A stretch of 64,000 bases of DNA from positions 1-64,000 of the forward strand of contig NZ_JNAI01000002.1 of the NCBI RefSeq assembly GCF_000759855.1, read 5' to 3'. Shown here piece by piece: positions 40,379-51,411 of the stretch; the stretch's first letter is position 1, and every line of letters begins with the position of its first letter. Source of the stretch: Prochlorococcus marinus str. MIT 9107. Its GTDB lineage: Bacteria > Cyanobacteriota > Cyanobacteriia > PCC-6307 > Cyanobiaceae. The position numbers were made by a program, and so were the translations under genes. The notes beneath the pieces are model-generated. The model was not told the origin of the DNA, searched no databases, and saw only the letters and a program-made list of their open reading frames with translations.

Positions 40379-41744
40379 TAATTTATTAAGAGCTCCAAAC
40401 CAAAGTATTGAGGAAACTGGTTATGCCTGGTATGTAGGTAATGCTAGATTAATCAATTTATCTGGACGTTTATTAGGAGCTCACATTGCTCACTCTGGAC
40501 TAATAGTCTTTTGGGCGGGAGCAATGATGCTCTTTGAGGTTAATCATTTTACTTTTGATAAACCAATGTGGGAGCAAGGCTTAATCTGTATGCCACATGT
40601 CGCAATGTTTGGTTATGGAATAGGTCCTGGTGGTGAAGTTACTGATATCATGCCTTTCTTCCAGGCAGGCGTGGTTCACTTGATAGCTTCTGCTGTTCTT
40701 GGTTTTGGTGGTATTTACCATTCATTAGCAGGTCCAGAAAAACTCGAAGAAGATTTTCCATTTTTCTCTACTGATTGGAGAGATAAGAATCAAATGACAA
40801 ACATTCTTGGATATCATTTGATTGTTCTAGGTGTAGGTGCATTAGCATGGTCAGTTAACTGGTGTTTTATTGGCGGTGCATATGACACATGGGCACCTGG
40901 TGGTGGTGAAGTCAGACTTGTTAACCCAACTTTAGATCCAAGAGTTATTCTTGGTTATCTATTTAGATCTCCATGGGGAGGAGCCGGTTCAATAATCGGT
41001 GTTAACTCCATTGAAGATATTGTTGGTGGACATGTCTATGTGGGTGTAACTGCAATTATTGGAGGAATATTCCATATCTTTACCGAACCTTTTGGATGGG
41101 CACGAAGAGCATTCATTTGGAACGGTGAAGCACTGTTAAGTTATGCACTTGGTGGGATTTGTGTAGCAAGTTTTATTGCTTCAACATTTATCTGGTTTAA
41201 CAACACTGCTTACCCTTCAGAGTTTTACGGTCCAACAAACGCTGAAGCTTCACAGGCCCAAAGCTTTACTTTCCTTGTGAGAGACCAAAGAATTGGAGCC
41301 AACGTAGGTTCAACAATGGGACCAACAGGTCTAGGTAAGTATCTCATGAGATCTCCTACTGGTGAAATTATATTTGGTGGCGAAACAATGAGATTTTGGG
41401 ACTTCAGAGGTCCATGGTTAGAGCCTTTAAGAGGCCCTAATGGATTAAGCCTTGAGAAAATCCAAAATGATATTCAGCCCTGGCAAGTAAGAAGAGCTGC
41501 TGAATATATGACTCATGCTCCTAACGCTTCTATCAACTCTGTTGGTGGAATCATTACAGAGCCTAATGCTGTTAACTTTGTCAACTTAAGACAATGGTTA
41601 GCTGCAGCTCAGTTCTTCCTAGGATGGTTTACATTCATCGGTCACCTTTGGCATGCTGGACGTGCTAGAGCAGCCGCTGCCGGTTTCGAAAAAGGAATTG
41701 ACAGAAAGAGTGAGCCAGTTCTAGAAATGCCTGATTTAGATTAA
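40362..41744 (+). CDS. psbC: Photosystem II CP43 protein
   Basis: The 460-residue inner antenna begins at GTG 40362 ([20 protein letters not shown]). That start is decided by an AGGAGG ribosome-binding site about 9 bases upstream, inside psbD. The six-helix CP43 fold shows [40 protein letters not shown], the large lumenal loop with [20 protein letters not shown] and [20 protein letters not shown], and the end [20 protein letters not shown]. It binds chlorophyll and helps to ligate the Mn cluster. It is co-transcribed with psbD. Confidence 0.98.
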   Translation: METPFNNLLRAPNQSIEETGYAWYVGNARLINLSGRLLGAHIAHSGLIVFWAGAMMLFEVNHFTFDKPMWEQGLICMPHVAMFGYGIGPGGEVTDIMPFFQAGVVHLIASAVLGFGGIYHSLAGPEKLEEDFPFFSTDWRDKNQMTNILGYHLIVLGVGALAWSVNWCFIGGAYDTWAPGGGEVRLVNPTLDPRVILGYLFRSPWGGAGSIIGVNSIEDIVGGHVYVGVTAIIGGIFHIFTEPFGWARRAFIWNGEALLSYALGGICVASFIASTFIWFNNTAYPSEFYGPTNAEASQAQSFTFLVRDQRIGANVGSTMGPTGLGKYLMRSPTGEIIFGGETMRFWDFRGPWLEPLRGPNGLSLEKIQNDIQPWQVRRAAEYMTHAPNASINSVGGIITEPNAVNFVNLRQWLAAAQFFLGWFTFIGHLWHAGRARAAAAGFEKGIDRKSEPVLEMPDLD

Positions 41745-41757
41745 TTTCTATCTCATC

Positions 41758-41791
41758 AAAAAAAGCCCTATCTTTTGATAGGGTTTTTTTT
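41758..41791. terminator. Bidirectional terminator between psbDC and maf
   Basis: CCCTATC (41766-41772) pairs with GATAGGG (41777-41783), with an A run to the left and eight T to the right, so it serves both convergent genes. Confidence 0.88.
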
Positions 41792-41801
41792 GTCAATTTT
41801 A

Positions 41802-42413
41802 TTATCTATATAAATTTTCTCTTAGCCATGGCAAACTTAAACCCATTACATTACTGAAACAACCCTCTATTTTTTCTATATATTTGCCTCCTATACCCTC
41901 TAAGGCAAATCCTCCTGCACAATATAAAGGTTCATTTGTATCTACATAACTCTTGATTTCCCAATCTTCCAAATTAGAAAAATAAACTCTTGAACTTACT
42001 GTTTTTTTTATTATTTCAGTGATTTCAAAAATTTTGGAAGTTGAATGAAAATGCCCAATTATTAGAGTATGACCAGTATGTAAAAATCCAAATTCTCCAG
42101 ACATTTTTTTCCATCTAATAAATGCCTCCTCTTTATTAGATGGTTTTCCATAAGCTTCTCCTTTAAATTCAAAAATTGAATCGCAACCAAGTATTTCCAA
42201 AGGACCATAATTAAATTCTTCGGGCAATGATATGTTTTGAATATTTTCAGATAAACTATTAGCCTTTTGAAAAGATAATTCCAAAGCTAAATTAAATATA
42301 TTCTTTTCTTGAATAGTAGTTTCATCAAAGTCACTTGATATTTGGATAAATTCGATTTGACAATTTTCTAGTAATTTCTTTCTAGATTGAGAAGCAGAGG
42401 CTAGAATTAACAC
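41802..42413 (-). CDS. maf: Maf-like nucleoside triphosphate pyrophosphatase
   Basis: The 203-residue protein has the Maf start [20 protein letters not shown] (S-x-S-x-S-R-x-x-L-L), [20 protein letters not shown] (the conserved Asp plus GKP) and FLHTGHTLI. The end [20 protein letters not shown] and [14 protein letters not shown] also fits. Maf enzymes hydrolyse non-canonical NTPs to limit misincorporation. The start is GTG at 42413. It is divergent from cobQ. Confidence 0.9.
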   Translation of the reverse strand: MLILASASQSRKKLLENCQIEFIQISSDFDETTIQEKNIFNLALELSFQKANSLSENIQNISLPEEFNYGPLEILGCDSIFEFKGEAYGKPSNKEEAFIRWKKMSGEFGFLHTGHTLIIGHFHSTSKIFEITEIIKKTVSSRVYFSNLEDWEIKSYVDTNEPLYCAGGFALEGIGGKYIEKIEGCFSNVMGLSLPWLRENLYR

Positions 42414-42479
42414 AAATTTTTTACCAAATTATAATTCAATTTAATAATCAATAAATTTATAAATTAATATAAATTACTA

Positions 42480-44009
42480 ATGGAATTAGAAGCAAAATTA
42501 CATGAAATAAGGAAACCAATAATGGTCCTAGGTACTTCCAGTGGAGCAGGGAAATCGTTAACAGTTACTGCTATTTGCAGGATTCTTAAAAATTTAGGAG
42601 AAGAACCAATACCTTTTAAAGGACAAAATATGAGTAACAACGCTTGGATTGATTGGGAAGGTGGAGAGATGGCATATTCACAAGCACTTCAAGCTTTTGC
42701 TTGTGGTATTAATCCCTCTGCAGAGATGAATCCCATTTTATTAAAACCACAAGGAAACTCAACAAGCGAGTTGATTCACCTTGGCAAAAGCATAGGGACC
42801 ACAACCGCAAAAAATTACTATAAAGATTGGTTTATTCCTGGTTGGGAAGTAATTAAAAAAAGTTTAAAGTCTATTTACGAACGTAATCCGAATTGCCGTC
42901 TAATTATCGAAGGGGCTGGAAGTCCGGTAGAGATGAATTTGATTCATAGAGATCTTACTAATTTAAGAGTTGCCAAGTATTTAAATGCAAACTGCATTTT
43001 GGTTACTGATATTGAAAGGGGAGGCGTATTTGCACAAATAATTGGTACTCTTGAATTAATGAAGCCTGAAGAAAAGAAGCTTATTAAGGGAATTATTATA
43101 AATAGATTCAGAGGAGACCTTTCATTATTTGAAGATGGGAAAAAATGGATAGAGAATAAGACTCAAATCCCTGTTATTGGAATTATTCCATGGTTAAATG
43201 ATTCATTTCCTCCAGAGGATTCTTTAGATTTAATAGAAAAAAAATCACTTTCTAAAAATCCTGAAATCAAAGTTGGAATTATAAAATTACCATCTATTAG
43301 TAACTTCTCGGATTTTGATCCACTAGAGAATGAAGAAACAATATCAATTGAATGGATTAGAAAATCACAAAACCTAAGTAAGTATGACTTCATTATTCTG
43401 CCAGGCAGTAAACAAACGATTAAAGATCAAAAATTTCTTGAAAACTCTGGCTTATCTCAAGATATAAGGGATTATTCAAATAACGAAGGAAATATTATTG
43501 GAATATGTGGAGGTTTACAAATGTTAGGGACTACACTTGAAGATCCTTATTTTAAAGAGGGTGCCAAAAATTATTCTGAACAAAAAATTAACGGTATTGG
43601 ATTACTGCCATTAAAAACGACTTTCTTTAAAAAAAAATTAACACGTCAAATCAACTCTAAATCTATATGGCCATGCCAATCAGAAATTAATGGATTTGAA
43701 ATTCATAATGGTCAAACTGTATTAGATGACATCCAATGTTCATTAAAGATTAATCCTATTTTTGAAGATTCAGATCTTGGTTGGTACAAAGAAAATAATA
43801 AAGGCGGAACTATTGCAGGAACATACATTCATGGGATCTTTGAAAATGACATTTGGAGAGAGCAATATCTTAATTTAATAAGTAAGAGTAAAAATCTACC
43901 AATATTAAATAAGAAATCAATATCTTATAAAGAGAAAAGACAATCTATTATTGATAATCTTGCAAATGAATTCCACAAACATTTAAATCTCAAATCATTT
44001 TTAAGTTGA
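42480..44009 (+). CDS. cobQ: Cobyric acid synthase
   Basis: The 509-residue enzyme amidates adenosyl-cobyrinic acid diamide during cobalamin synthesis. The N-terminal P-loop is VLGTSSGAGKSLTVTAICRI with FKGQNMSNNAW. The C-terminal class I glutaminase has the nucleophile in IIGICGGLQMLG and the His in TYIHGIFEND. The segment IIEGAGSPVEMNLIHRDLTN is also typical. Length is normal. The next gene starts inside its stop codon (TTGA). Confidence 0.94.
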   Translation: MELEAKLHEIRKPIMVLGTSSGAGKSLTVTAICRILKNLGEEPIPFKGQNMSNNAWIDWEGGEMAYSQALQAFACGINPSAEMNPILLKPQGNSTSELIHLGKSIGTTTAKNYYKDWFIPGWEVIKKSLKSIYERNPNCRLIIEGAGSPVEMNLIHRDLTNLRVAKYLNANCILVTDIERGGVFAQIIGTLELMKPEEKKLIKGIIINRFRGDLSLFEDGKKWIENKTQIPVIGIIPWLNDSFPPEDSLDLIEKKSLSKNPEIKVGIIKLPSISNFSDFDPLENEETISIEWIRKSQNLSKYDFIILPGSKQTIKDQKFLENSGLSQDIRDYSNNEGNIIGICGGLQMLGTTLEDPYFKEGAKNYSEQKINGIGLLPLKTTFFKKKLTRQINSKSIWPCQSEINGFEIHNGQTVLDDIQCSLKINPIFEDSDLGWYKENNKGGTIAGTYIHGIFENDIWREQYLNLISKSKNLPILNKKSISYKEKRQSIIDNLANEFHKHLNLKSFLS

Positions 44010-44257
44010 AAGAAACAAATATAAAAGTAATATGGCCAAACAATAAAGAAACATTAGTTTCAGAGGGAGATGATTGGTTCTCTTCTGCTGAAAAAGCAGG
44101 TTTAGAAATACCGACTGGCTGTCTTACAGGAAGTTGTGGAGCCTGTGAAATAGACGTAAATGGTGAAACGATAAGAGCTTGTATTAGTGATATCAAAAGT
44201 AATAAAAAATGTTCATTAAAAGTTTCTTTGACTACAGATCCATTTTGGGAAAACTAA
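44006..44257 (+). CDS. 2Fe-2S plant-type ferredoxin
   Basis: The 83-residue protein has the cluster motif PTGCLTGSCGACEIDVNGET (Cys-x4-Cys-x2-Cys) and a fourth Cys in IRACISD. It is shorter than photosynthetic PetF (about 97), and its first segment (IKVIWPNNKETLVSEGDDWF) differs, so it is a ferredoxin-like electron carrier with another partner. The start is TTG, overlapping the cobQ stop by four bases, so it may deliver electrons or iron-sulfur input to the cobalamin pathway, though this rests on position only. Confidence 0.85.
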   Translation: MKETNIKVIWPNNKETLVSEGDDWFSSAEKAGLEIPTGCLTGSCGACEIDVNGETIRACISDIKSNKKCSLKVSLTTDPFWEN

Positions 44258-44268
44258 ATTTATTTTCT

Positions 44269-46101
44269 TTAATATAAAAAATTCAACCTCATACCAAATC
44301 TGAATTCATTATTTTCAAGAAGTTGTCCAATATCTTGAATACCTGGAGCATTAGAATAATATAAATCAACTGACTTATCCTTTGCATAAGAATATCTAAA
44401 TGCATAGGTTGTATTTAAATCAGAATTATTTTTTAATGAAGTATTTATTTCTGGAATAAACTGTAAATTTTCCAATAAATTTATATTACTTGAGATACCA
44501 AGACCTCCCAAATTTTCCACCCCACTAAAAAAATATTTAGGGCTAATATTTAATACCAGCCATTTATTTACCCTAAAAGTATTTATTAATTCTGAGAACA
44601 TGTATCCTTGATGGTTTGCACCTTCGTTCCTTCCTAAAGATGTTCTTAGTGTCATCCAAAAAAGATCATTCTTTTGAGGACTAAAAAGTAGTAGCTTCGC
44701 TCCGAATCTATAATTAAAAGTATTTTCGTTCAAATATACGCTTTGCAATGAGGAGTTATCCTTATTGATTAAATTGGTATCATTAAAAGAACCAGTACTT
44801 AATTCTAATTGAAATAAATTAGATAAAGAGTATCCATAAAAAGCAAATAAATTTCCTTGTTCGTCATAATTAAAATTTATCTGACTAATACCTCTTTCAG
44901 GGAATAATGCATTATTTACCGTCAATCCTCCAAAAAGTAATAATTTATTTTCTTTTTCTAGTGGAACAAATTGAGTATCAATCAAAGAAGGTTTATATTT
45001 CCCACCTAAGAAATATAGTGGCTTATTATCTGAGGGAATTGTTAACAAAGAAGTAGATGGTGTACTTCCATATCCATTAGTAATTTTGCCTTCAATGCCA
45101 ATAATAGGATTCACATCCCAATTAAAACCATAGCTATAAATAGAATTCCTATGGAACTTTAGATTTTCATCGAAGCTATTATCTCCAGGACCAACTATAT
45201 TTGTATATGAACCGATCAATTGAAAATTATTTGCAATATCAAAGTTTATGCCTGACGCTAAAAAGTAATTATTCCCGTAAAAGTTTTTCCCGATATTTTT
45301 ATCTCCCAATTTGTCTGGAATAAAAGTCATTCCTGGAACAATAGAGAATTTTATTTGATTATTTAATTGCCTAGTGAATGGGAAAGAAAATGAATAAATA
45401 AATTTCTCGTATCTATCATGGCCAAACGAATTATCGGTCTCGTTATAAATACTTTTTTTATTACCATTTCCACTACTAACAACCCAATACTCTAGGGAGC
45501 TTGAGAAAGCCAATGAATTTTTAGAATCTTCAGACTTGAAAATTTGATTCTTATAAGCGAGTGCAATACTTGCCCAATTATTTGGAATCAAGTCTCCATT
45601 AATCAAATTATAGAGTGGATCATCAGTCTCAGATAAATAAAGTGAAAACAAAGAGTAATCGCTTAAACCATAATGAAATTTAAGTCCATAGTTTTGATGT
45701 CCAGTTCCACCGCCTGCACCCCCACTAAATGCTGACACCAAATTACTGGACAAAATAAAATCACCAGAATCCAGGAAATTATTTAAAGGAATATGTGGTA
45801 AAATTTCGAGTAATTCTTGTTTATTTGCTTGCTGATTTATAAATTTAGTTTTTTCTGTTTTCTTATTAAATAATTTTTTATCTGAACTATTATCTATATT
45901 ATTGTAATTTTTTCTTTCAAAATAAATCTCATCATCATTATATGATTTCCAAATAATATTTTTCAAATTATTTGATTCTTTGTCATCTATCCTCTCCCAC
46001 TTAATTTGTTTATCACTTTGTTCTTTATTAATTTTCTCTGCTAAAACATCAAGTAAATTAAATAATTGACTGAATACAAATAGGTAAAATATCAACCTCA
46101 T
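44269..46101 (-). CDS. Large outer-membrane beta-barrel protein
   Basis: From the ATG at 46101 the protein has 610 residues. It has a signal peptide (MRLIFYLFVFSQLFNLLDVL-AEK), a polar N-terminal stretch of about 70 residues, a glycine-rich turn (SAFSGGAGGGTGHQNYG) and about 20 alternating strands with aromatic residues. It ends in LNFLY, as outer-membrane barrels usually do. It resembles uncharacterised cyanobacterial porin-like or capsule-related barrels. No SLH or POTRA domain is seen. Transport role inferred. Confidence 0.7.
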   Translation of the reverse strand: MRLIFYLFVFSQLFNLLDVLAEKINKEQSDKQIKWERIDDKESNNLKNIIWKSYNDDEIYFERKNYNNIDNSSDKKLFNKKTEKTKFINQQANKQELLEILPHIPLNNFLDSGDFILSSNLVSAFSGGAGGGTGHQNYGLKFHYGLSDYSLFSLYLSETDDPLYNLINGDLIPNNWASIALAYKNQIFKSEDSKNSLAFSSSLEYWVVSSGNGNKKSIYNETDNSFGHDRYEKFIYSFSFPFTRQLNNQIKFSIVPGMTFIPDKLGDKNIGKNFYGNNYFLASGINFDIANNFQLIGSYTNIVGPGDNSFDENLKFHRNSIYSYGFNWDVNPIIGIEGKITNGYGSTPSTSLLTIPSDNKPLYFLGGKYKPSLIDTQFVPLEKENKLLLFGGLTVNNALFPERGISQINFNYDEQGNLFAFYGYSLSNLFQLELSTGSFNDTNLINKDNSSLQSVYLNENTFNYRFGAKLLLFSPQKNDLFWMTLRTSLGRNEGANHQGYMFSELINTFRVNKWLVLNISPKYFFSGVENLGGLGISSNINLLENLQFIPEINTSLKNNSDLNTTYAFRYSYAKDKSVDLYYSNAPGIQDIGQLLENNEFRFGMRLNFLY

Positions 46102-46617
46102 TTTAATAACTTCAAAGAATTGCTTGATAATTTCCAATTATATGCAAAAAAAACTATATTATTCAAACTGAAGTTTTCCAAGATAATAATTCTTAAGGTT
46201 AAAAGACTAATCTTTTAAATAGTTCAACATTTCAGTTTAAATTCATATCTCAATACAGTGAGACAAAAAGTAATTAAAATGAATTTTAAAGAAAATTATG
46301 CTTCAAGAATAAATTTCACTAAACATTCCCGATTATTAAATAAAGAAAAATATAATAAAAAAATGAGCCTAAAATGTATTTATTAAGATTACTTTGTTTT
46401 TGGTTTTTGAAGAGGCAATAATATAGCTTCCAAAAACGTGAGGTATTATTGGAAAAGATCTCATGATCAAAATATAAAAACCTCTAAAACTGATATTTCT
46501 CAACTTTTTGAAGATATCTGACGATTATTTTTTTGTATATAAATAATGAGAGGGTTAAATTCCATCTCGAGGAATATGGGTAGATACTGGACGAATTTAT
46601 ACTCAAAAAAATTTAGT
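46102..46617. other. Intergenic stretch with possible decayed small genes
   Basis: The best frame is plus strand 46279-46386 (35 residues, MNFKENYASRINFTKHSRLL...). Two further short frames follow with coding-like pieces (MYLLRLLCFWFLKRQ and VRYYWKRSHDQNIK...SQLFEDI), each cut by stops. They may be fragments of one or two lost genes. No terminator clearly belongs to them. Confidence 0.35.
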
Positions 46618-47232
46618 CTATAAAGGTTTATCTATGAAGGTTTGCTGAAAGCACCCTTGACCTTGAATACATATTTGTAAGGTATCACCACGATAAAACC
46701 ATGCATTTGAAACAGCAAACTTATTATTTTTTGAGATACTAGAAGGAAGCATTCTTAAATTAATTGGATTGCAATCTGCAAGATATCCTTGCTCTAAACG
46801 TACATTCCCAACTGCGGTTGAATAAGAATCACATATATTGATCACTGCAGAAATTTCTGAATTTGTTTGGTTCTCAACATCAACTTTCCATATAATCTCT
46901 TTATTTGTTCCATTTTTGGGAAGATAGTAGAAATCTCTAGAAGCTCTCATCTTAGTAATAGTCAAATCGCCAATTTTATAGGGCAATTTTAATGTCTTTT
47001 TGCTTAGTGCAAGATTTAAATTTGCTTTCCTTTGATTACTGTTTGTACTTGTTTGGGCACTTGAAGTATTGTTCAACTGAGATCCTGATGAATTCTTATC
47101 ATTATTCTTGCTAACTAAAAGAATAATTAATATTGCCCCTAATGCAATTCCAACTTGTTTTGGTCTACTTAAACTTTTGAATTTAATATAAGGAGATTTT
47201 AAAATGTCGAGTAGTTTTTCTTTATTGATCAT
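46618..47232 (-). CDS. Membrane-anchored hypothetical protein
   Basis: The 204-residue protein has a basic cytoplasmic start, one helix (residues 26-41, VGIALGAILIILLVS), an S/N/T-rich linker (about 45-70) and a periplasmic domain with KLPYKIGDLTITKMRASRDF, KEIIWKVDVENQTNSEISAV and three or four cysteines (INICDSY, LADCNP, QICIQGQGCFQ) that may form disulfides. The domain looks like a beta-sandwich of the kind found in DUF4352-type proteins. Function unknown. Confidence 0.55.
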   Translation of the reverse strand: MINKEKLLDILKSPYIKFKSLSRPKQVGIALGAILIILLVSKNNDKNSSGSQLNNTSSAQTSTNSNQRKANLNLALSKKTLKLPYKIGDLTITKMRASRDFYYLPKNGTNKEIIWKVDVENQTNSEISAVINICDSYSTAVGNVRLEQGYLADCNPINLRMLPSSISKNNKFAVSNAWFYRGDTLQICIQGQGCFQQTFIDKPL

Positions 47233-47342
47233 TATATGATTTAAAAGTAATTTACTAATATTAATATATTTTTATAAAATTAAATATTATCAATACTCAA
47301 TATTTAATTTTTAGATACTGAACTATTGAAGAATTATTCATA

Positions 47343-47521
47343 TTAAATAAATTCACTTCCACAACTTAAACCCGCTGCGACTTTACTCTTTTCATGATTT
47401 TGTTGAAGATAAATCGGGATAAATTCCTTATTAAGATCTCTGCAGTTTTCAGGTAATGAATTTGTTAGATCTTTATCAAAAATGCTGGTTTTTCAACGTA
47501 GAGGAATTCTGGTTGAGACAT
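47343..47521 (-). pseudogene. Remnant at the hsdR position of the type I locus
   Basis: Three bases after the hsdS stop, an ATG at 47521 opens a frame, MSQPEFLYVEKPAFLIKI, that stops at 47465. This start resembles the N terminus I would expect of a type I restriction subunit. A second coding-like frame follows (FDKDLTNSLPENCRDLNKEF, IPIYLQQNHEKSKVAAGLSC, GSEFI) to the TAA at 47343. Together they suggest that hsdR was deleted and frameshifted. No motor or nuclease domain remains in the window. Confidence 0.45.
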
Positions 47522-47524
47522 TAT

Positions 47525-48775
47525 TTAGACGTTTACCCTTTTATGACCTGAAAGAAGATCTTGAGAAAGAGAGTTCTTAAGTAATAGATTAACCTTTAAT
47601 TTATTCCTAGAATATTTTATTAATTCCTCAATTGCTTTTAAAGAACTAACAATCTGATTTTGCTCTTCAATTTTTGGTAAAGGTATTCTGATTTTCATAA
47701 CATCTGATCCTGGCAAATTAGAAACAGTTCCTTTACGAACAAACTTTTGTATTTGTCTTTTTGCAATTTCAGATTGAAGAAAATAAATACAAAAATTTGA
47801 GTTTACTTTTTTATTAGGTTCTAATCTAATAGCATATGCACTACATATATAAGGGATATTTTGTTGATTAAATACAGCAGAACAACCACATTCAGCTGTA
47901 GTTATCATGACGATATCTCCATGATTCAGAGAATGATTTGAGATCATCTCCGTATCAAGTTTTGCAAGCGGAACTTGTTCATAATTAATATTAAAATTTT
48001 CAAGTATATCTGTTCCTCTAATTGTTTTAACATTACCGTCTTGAGCATAATTACTAGCATTGAATCTTGGACCATAAGTATTTTTGCTAAAGATATCTTT
48101 GAAATCAACAATATCCCAATTGTTAGGAATCTTTCCTAATTCAGAATCCTTAAAAATATAATTTTTTATACCCTTTTGAATCAAATTATTAATTAAAGAA
48201 ATTTTTAATTTTTCTAATTTCTTTATTTTTAATTTTATATTTTCAATTAATTTATCTATCCCAGAGAGTATTTCAGCAATCTTCTTCTGCTCGGGGAGAG
48301 GGGGGAGTTCAATTTTCACAAACTCTGTAAATTTGCTGTTAAGTCCTGGTTGGGCTGAACCAGTTATTAATAACAAAATCTGTTTTTTTGCTAATTCTGA
48401 GTTGAGATAGTGAAATAAAAATTCCTGATCTGCAGTTCCATTTTTGCAACGAAGTCGAAACAAATGCTCATTGATTGTTGAAATCTTTTCCCCCACTGGT
48501 CTGTTGTAAATTGCAGTTTTACCAGTATTTGCACCATCCTTATTGATTAAAACATCTTTATCATCAAGAATACCTTTGGTCATCCCTAAAGCAAACTCAT
48601 TAGGAACCGTTCGGACTTTATCGTATAACATCTCACCATTCATAGATATATTTTCGCCTCCATAACTGGGCACGCCTTTATTATTCTCTCCAATTCTGAC
48701 GCCACCTTTAGGACGAGAACCGCTCTCAATAATAAAGAGAATTTCTTTTAGCGTCGTTGATTTCCATTCACTCAT
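47525..48775 (-). CDS. hsdS: Type I restriction-modification specificity subunit
   Basis: The 416-residue protein has two target-recognition domains and two conserved helical regions. TRD1 spans about 1-150 and ends [20 protein letters not shown]; the central coiled coil is [23 protein letters not shown]2 begins [20 protein letters not shown] and ends [20 protein letters not shown]. The end [12 protein letters not shown] is typical. It sets the DNA sequence recognised by the HsdM methyltransferase. The start overlaps the hsdM stop by eight bases. Confidence 0.92.
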   Translation of the reverse strand: MSEWKSTTLKEILFIIESGSRPKGGVRIGENNKGVPSYGGENISMNGEMLYDKVRTVPNEFALGMTKGILDDKDVLINKDGANTGKTAIYNRPVGEKISTINEHLFRLRCKNGTADQEFLFHYLNSELAKKQILLLITGSAQPGLNSKFTEFVKIELPPLPEQKKIAEILSGIDKLIENIKLKIKKLEKLKISLINNLIQKGIKNYIFKDSELGKIPNNWDIVDFKDIFSKNTYGPRFNASNYAQDGNVKTIRGTDILENFNINYEQVPLAKLDTEMISNHSLNHGDIVMITTAECGCSAVFNQQNIPYICSAYAIRLEPNKKVNSNFCIYFLQSEIAKRQIQKFVRKGTVSNLPGSDVMKIRIPLPKIEEQNQIVSSLKAIEELIKYSRNKLKVNLLLKNSLSQDLLSGHKRVNV

Positions 48776-50510
48776 ATCCCAAGTCCTTTAGGAATTCATG
48801 AATCTTCGCCTCAGATTCTCTCACCTCAAAATTTATCTGAGCAAGTGAAATTGCATATTTATCCCACCATCTTTCGACTTGCTCAACAACAGAATCAGAT
48901 ACTTCTCCAAGAAGTTGTCTAATTTGAGATTTATCTATTATCTCATCTTTAAACTTCATGTATTCTTCATCCTTGGAGACTAAAACAATACTTAAATCAA
49001 ATCCACCAAGAACTTCTTGTATATATTCATCTTCAATTTCTCTAATTGGAATTCCGCCATCCAATATCCCTTTTACGTCAAAATTCTCAGTTGGCAGAGA
49101 AGTATCTGAGTACCTTCTGATGTTGAGATTATGATCGTTCACTTTAATTTCTTCTAAAGAGATAATTTTAGAGAAGCGTTTAATTTCTACGTAAGAATTA
49201 AAACAATTGACTATCTTCTCTATATCTTCATCTCTTAAGTTATTTTGATTTTTACCTTCCTGATATTCAAGTTCAGCATTAATAAATAAAACCTTACCTT
49301 TTTTAAAAGCATCTTTCTGTTTATTGATAATCAAAAGTGCTGCTGGTATGCCTGTTCCATAAAAAAGTGATGAAGGGAGACCAATAACTGCTTCCAAAAG
49401 ATCACTATCAAGAATTCCTTTTCTAATTTCACCTTCTGAAGCACCTCTAAACAAAACTCCATGAGGAACCACAACTCCCATTATTCCTTCATTATTTAAA
49501 GAAGCGATCATATGTTGAACAAATGCCAAGTCGCCAGCATCTTTTGGAGGCAGTCCGAATCTATATCTTCCATATCCATCTTCTTCAGCGATATCTCTAC
49601 CCCATTTCTTCAATGAAAAAGGTGGATTTGCGATCACTCGATCAAATCTCATTAATTCACCATTCTCAATATGTTGTGGATCACCAAGAGTATCTCCTTT
49701 TCTAATATCTGCTCCACGAACTCCATGCAAAAACATATTTAGTTTACATATTGCCCAAGTACTTAAATTCCTCTCTTGACCAGAGAGCATAAGATTTGAA
49801 GGGTTTTCTCCATTTCTTGTTAGATAATTTCTTGTTTGAACAAGCATTCCACCTGAACCACAAGTTGGGTCATAAACATTCATACCCGCTTTTGGTTTTA
49901 TAAGTTCAACCAATAATCTCACGACCTCACTTGGGGTATAAAATTCACCACCTTTTTTGCCTGCTGAATCAGCAAACATCTTGATCAGATATTCATATGC
50001 AGCACCTAGTAAATCAGGTCTATCAAAATCAGAAGTTCTTAATCTATATTTCGAGTAATGAGATAAAAGATCCCTCAGTTTTCCATCGCCGAGTTTATCT
50101 TTAATGTTGAAATCAATGGATACCAATACACCTTCAAGTGTAGGATTTTGTTCTTCAATTGCTTCAGTTGCCTTATTAAGTTCTGAACCTAAATCATGTT
50201 TTAGGTCTTTCAGATTTTTCCATCTTGCAATTTCAGGTACGAAGAATGTTTTGTCGTACTCATCTTCCTCTGACGCAAATTGTTCTGCTTGCTGCTGAGT
50301 TTTACCAGTATCTAAGTAATGTTTAATAACATTTTCTCGCTCCTCATCAAAAGCATCAGATAAATGCTTTAGAAATAACATTCCAAATATATAATCTTTA
50401 AATTCAGAAGCATCTAAACTGCCTCTCAAAATATCGGCACTTTCCCAAAGGAATGCCTCTAATTGTGAAAGAGTTAATTTTTCAGTTAATTGAGTGGAAG
50501 TAACGCTCAC
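48768..50510 (-). CDS. hsdM: Type I restriction-modification methyltransferase subunit
   Basis: The 580-residue N6-adenine methyltransferase has an N-terminal helical domain ([20 protein letters not shown]), a SAM-binding motif in [19 protein letters not shown] (about 216-234), the catalytic motif [11 protein letters not shown], and [20 protein letters not shown]. The C-terminal extension (about 430-580) is charged and ends in a coiled coil. It methylates DNA with HsdS. Intact restriction-modification genes are rare in Prochlorococcus, so the locus is probably acquired. Confidence 0.93.
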   Translation of the reverse strand: MSVTSTQLTEKLTLSQLEAFLWESADILRGSLDASEFKDYIFGMLFLKHLSDAFDEERENVIKHYLDTGKTQQQAEQFASEEDEYDKTFFVPEIARWKNLKDLKHDLGSELNKATEAIEEQNPTLEGVLVSIDFNIKDKLGDGKLRDLLSHYSKYRLRTSDFDRPDLLGAAYEYLIKMFADSAGKKGGEFYTPSEVVRLLVELIKPKAGMNVYDPTCGSGGMLVQTRNYLTRNGENPSNLMLSGQERNLSTWAICKLNMFLHGVRGADIRKGDTLGDPQHIENGELMRFDRVIANPPFSLKKWGRDIAEEDGYGRYRFGLPPKDAGDLAFVQHMIASLNNEGIMGVVVPHGVLFRGASEGEIRKGILDSDLLEAVIGLPSSLFYGTGIPAALLIINKQKDAFKKGKVLFINAELEYQEGKNQNNLRDEDIEKIVNCFNSYVEIKRFSKIISLEEIKVNDHNLNIRRYSDTSLPTENFDVKGILDGGIPIREIEDEYIQEVLGGFDLSIVLVSKDEEYMKFKDEIIDKSQIRQLLGEVSDSVVEQVERWWDKYAISLAQINFEVRESEAKIHEFLKDLGYE

Positions 50511-50618
50511 TTAAAACTCATTTTTTAATATTTTATCCTTCTTTTTTTAGATGTCTTTTCTAATGCTTACAATTGACGTTAAATTTGTTAGTTTTCAATT
50601 CAAAGAGGAATTTAAATC

Positions 50619-50795
50619 ATGGTTAGTAATAAAATATCCCAAGAGTTATTAATGCTTGCGTCTACATGTAAACCATTAAATAAAGACGCCACAGAAGAAG
50701 AATGTAAACATGACTATGAAGTTATGCATGAAACCGCCAAGAAACATGGCATAAAGAATTTAATTTTAGAAATACCAATGGAAATAGATTTCTGA
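50619..50795 (+). CDS. Small soluble hypothetical protein
   Basis: The 58-residue product MVSNKISQELLMLASTCKPL, NKDATEEECKHDYEVMHETA, KKHGIKNLILEIPMEIDF has a mixed composition with two Cys. A GAGGA ribosome-binding sequence lies about 9 bases upstream. It is divergent from hsdM. Family not recognised. Confidence 0.55.
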   Translation: MVSNKISQELLMLASTCKPLNKDATEEECKHDYEVMHETAKKHGIKNLILEIPMEIDF

Positions 50796-50894
50796 TGCAA
50801 GTGTATTTAAAGGACAAAACAAAAAGATTAATCATGAATTAAAAAAATATTTTAGTTATCTTTTTTTCTTAATAACTAAAGGATAATTTTTCAT

Positions 50895-51242
50895 TCATTT
50901 TTCAAAACATGTCCCAATTGATATTTCAAGAGTTGTATTTATCTCTAAAGTATCTTTTTCTTGATCATTAGAACTTATTAAAAATATTGAAGTCTCTTTT
51001 GTGATTTTTTTTACATCAAAAAATGGAGTAAATGTAGCATTTGGGTAATCAATTCTTAACCTATTTTCCTCTTGTTCAAATGTATAAAAATCAGAAAGAA
51101 AATCTTCAGTAACGTAATCCTCCGCACCAACTAAAAATTCACTCTTTGTGTCTTTAGCGATGGAATCCCAATTTTGGTAAAGATAAATTGGAGGTCTATA
51201 ATTAGAGATTTTTTCTTGGATATTTTTTGTAATGACAGGCAA
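50895..51242 (-). CDS. Hypothetical soluble protein
   Basis: The 115-residue protein is MPVITKNIQEKISNYRPPIY, LYQNWDSIAKDTKSEFLVGA, then EDYVTEDFLSDFYTFEQEEN, RLRIDYPNATFTPFFDVKKI. The C-terminal half looks like a beta-sheet domain (SIFLISSNDQEKDTLEINTT, LEISIGTCFEK). The composition suggests a folded soluble protein. No family recognised. Confidence 0.55.
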   Translation of the reverse strand: MPVITKNIQEKISNYRPPIYLYQNWDSIAKDTKSEFLVGAEDYVTEDFLSDFYTFEQEENRLRIDYPNATFTPFFDVKKITKETSIFLISSNDQEKDTLEINTTLEISIGTCFEK

Positions 51243-51309
51243 TTCCCTAATCAGTAAAAGATTAACATTTTCAATACTCGCAGTTCCTTTCTTTAAGTCA
51301 TAAGAGATA

Positions 51310-51411
51310 TTAAATTTTTTTTATGATCTTTTTTTTGTTTTCTTTAAATTTAGTGCGCCCAGAAATCAAGTTATCATCTTCAGAAATATAATCGTCATAA
51401 GAAGATTTCAT
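51310..51411 (-). CDS. Possible 33-residue basic peptide
   Basis: The frame MKSSYDDYISEDDNLISGRT, KFKENKKKIIKKI has an acidic start and a basic end. It looks selected but is short and lies at the edge of the island, so it may be a fragment. Confidence 0.3.
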   Translation of the reverse strand: MKSSYDDYISEDDNLISGRTKFKENKKKIIKKI

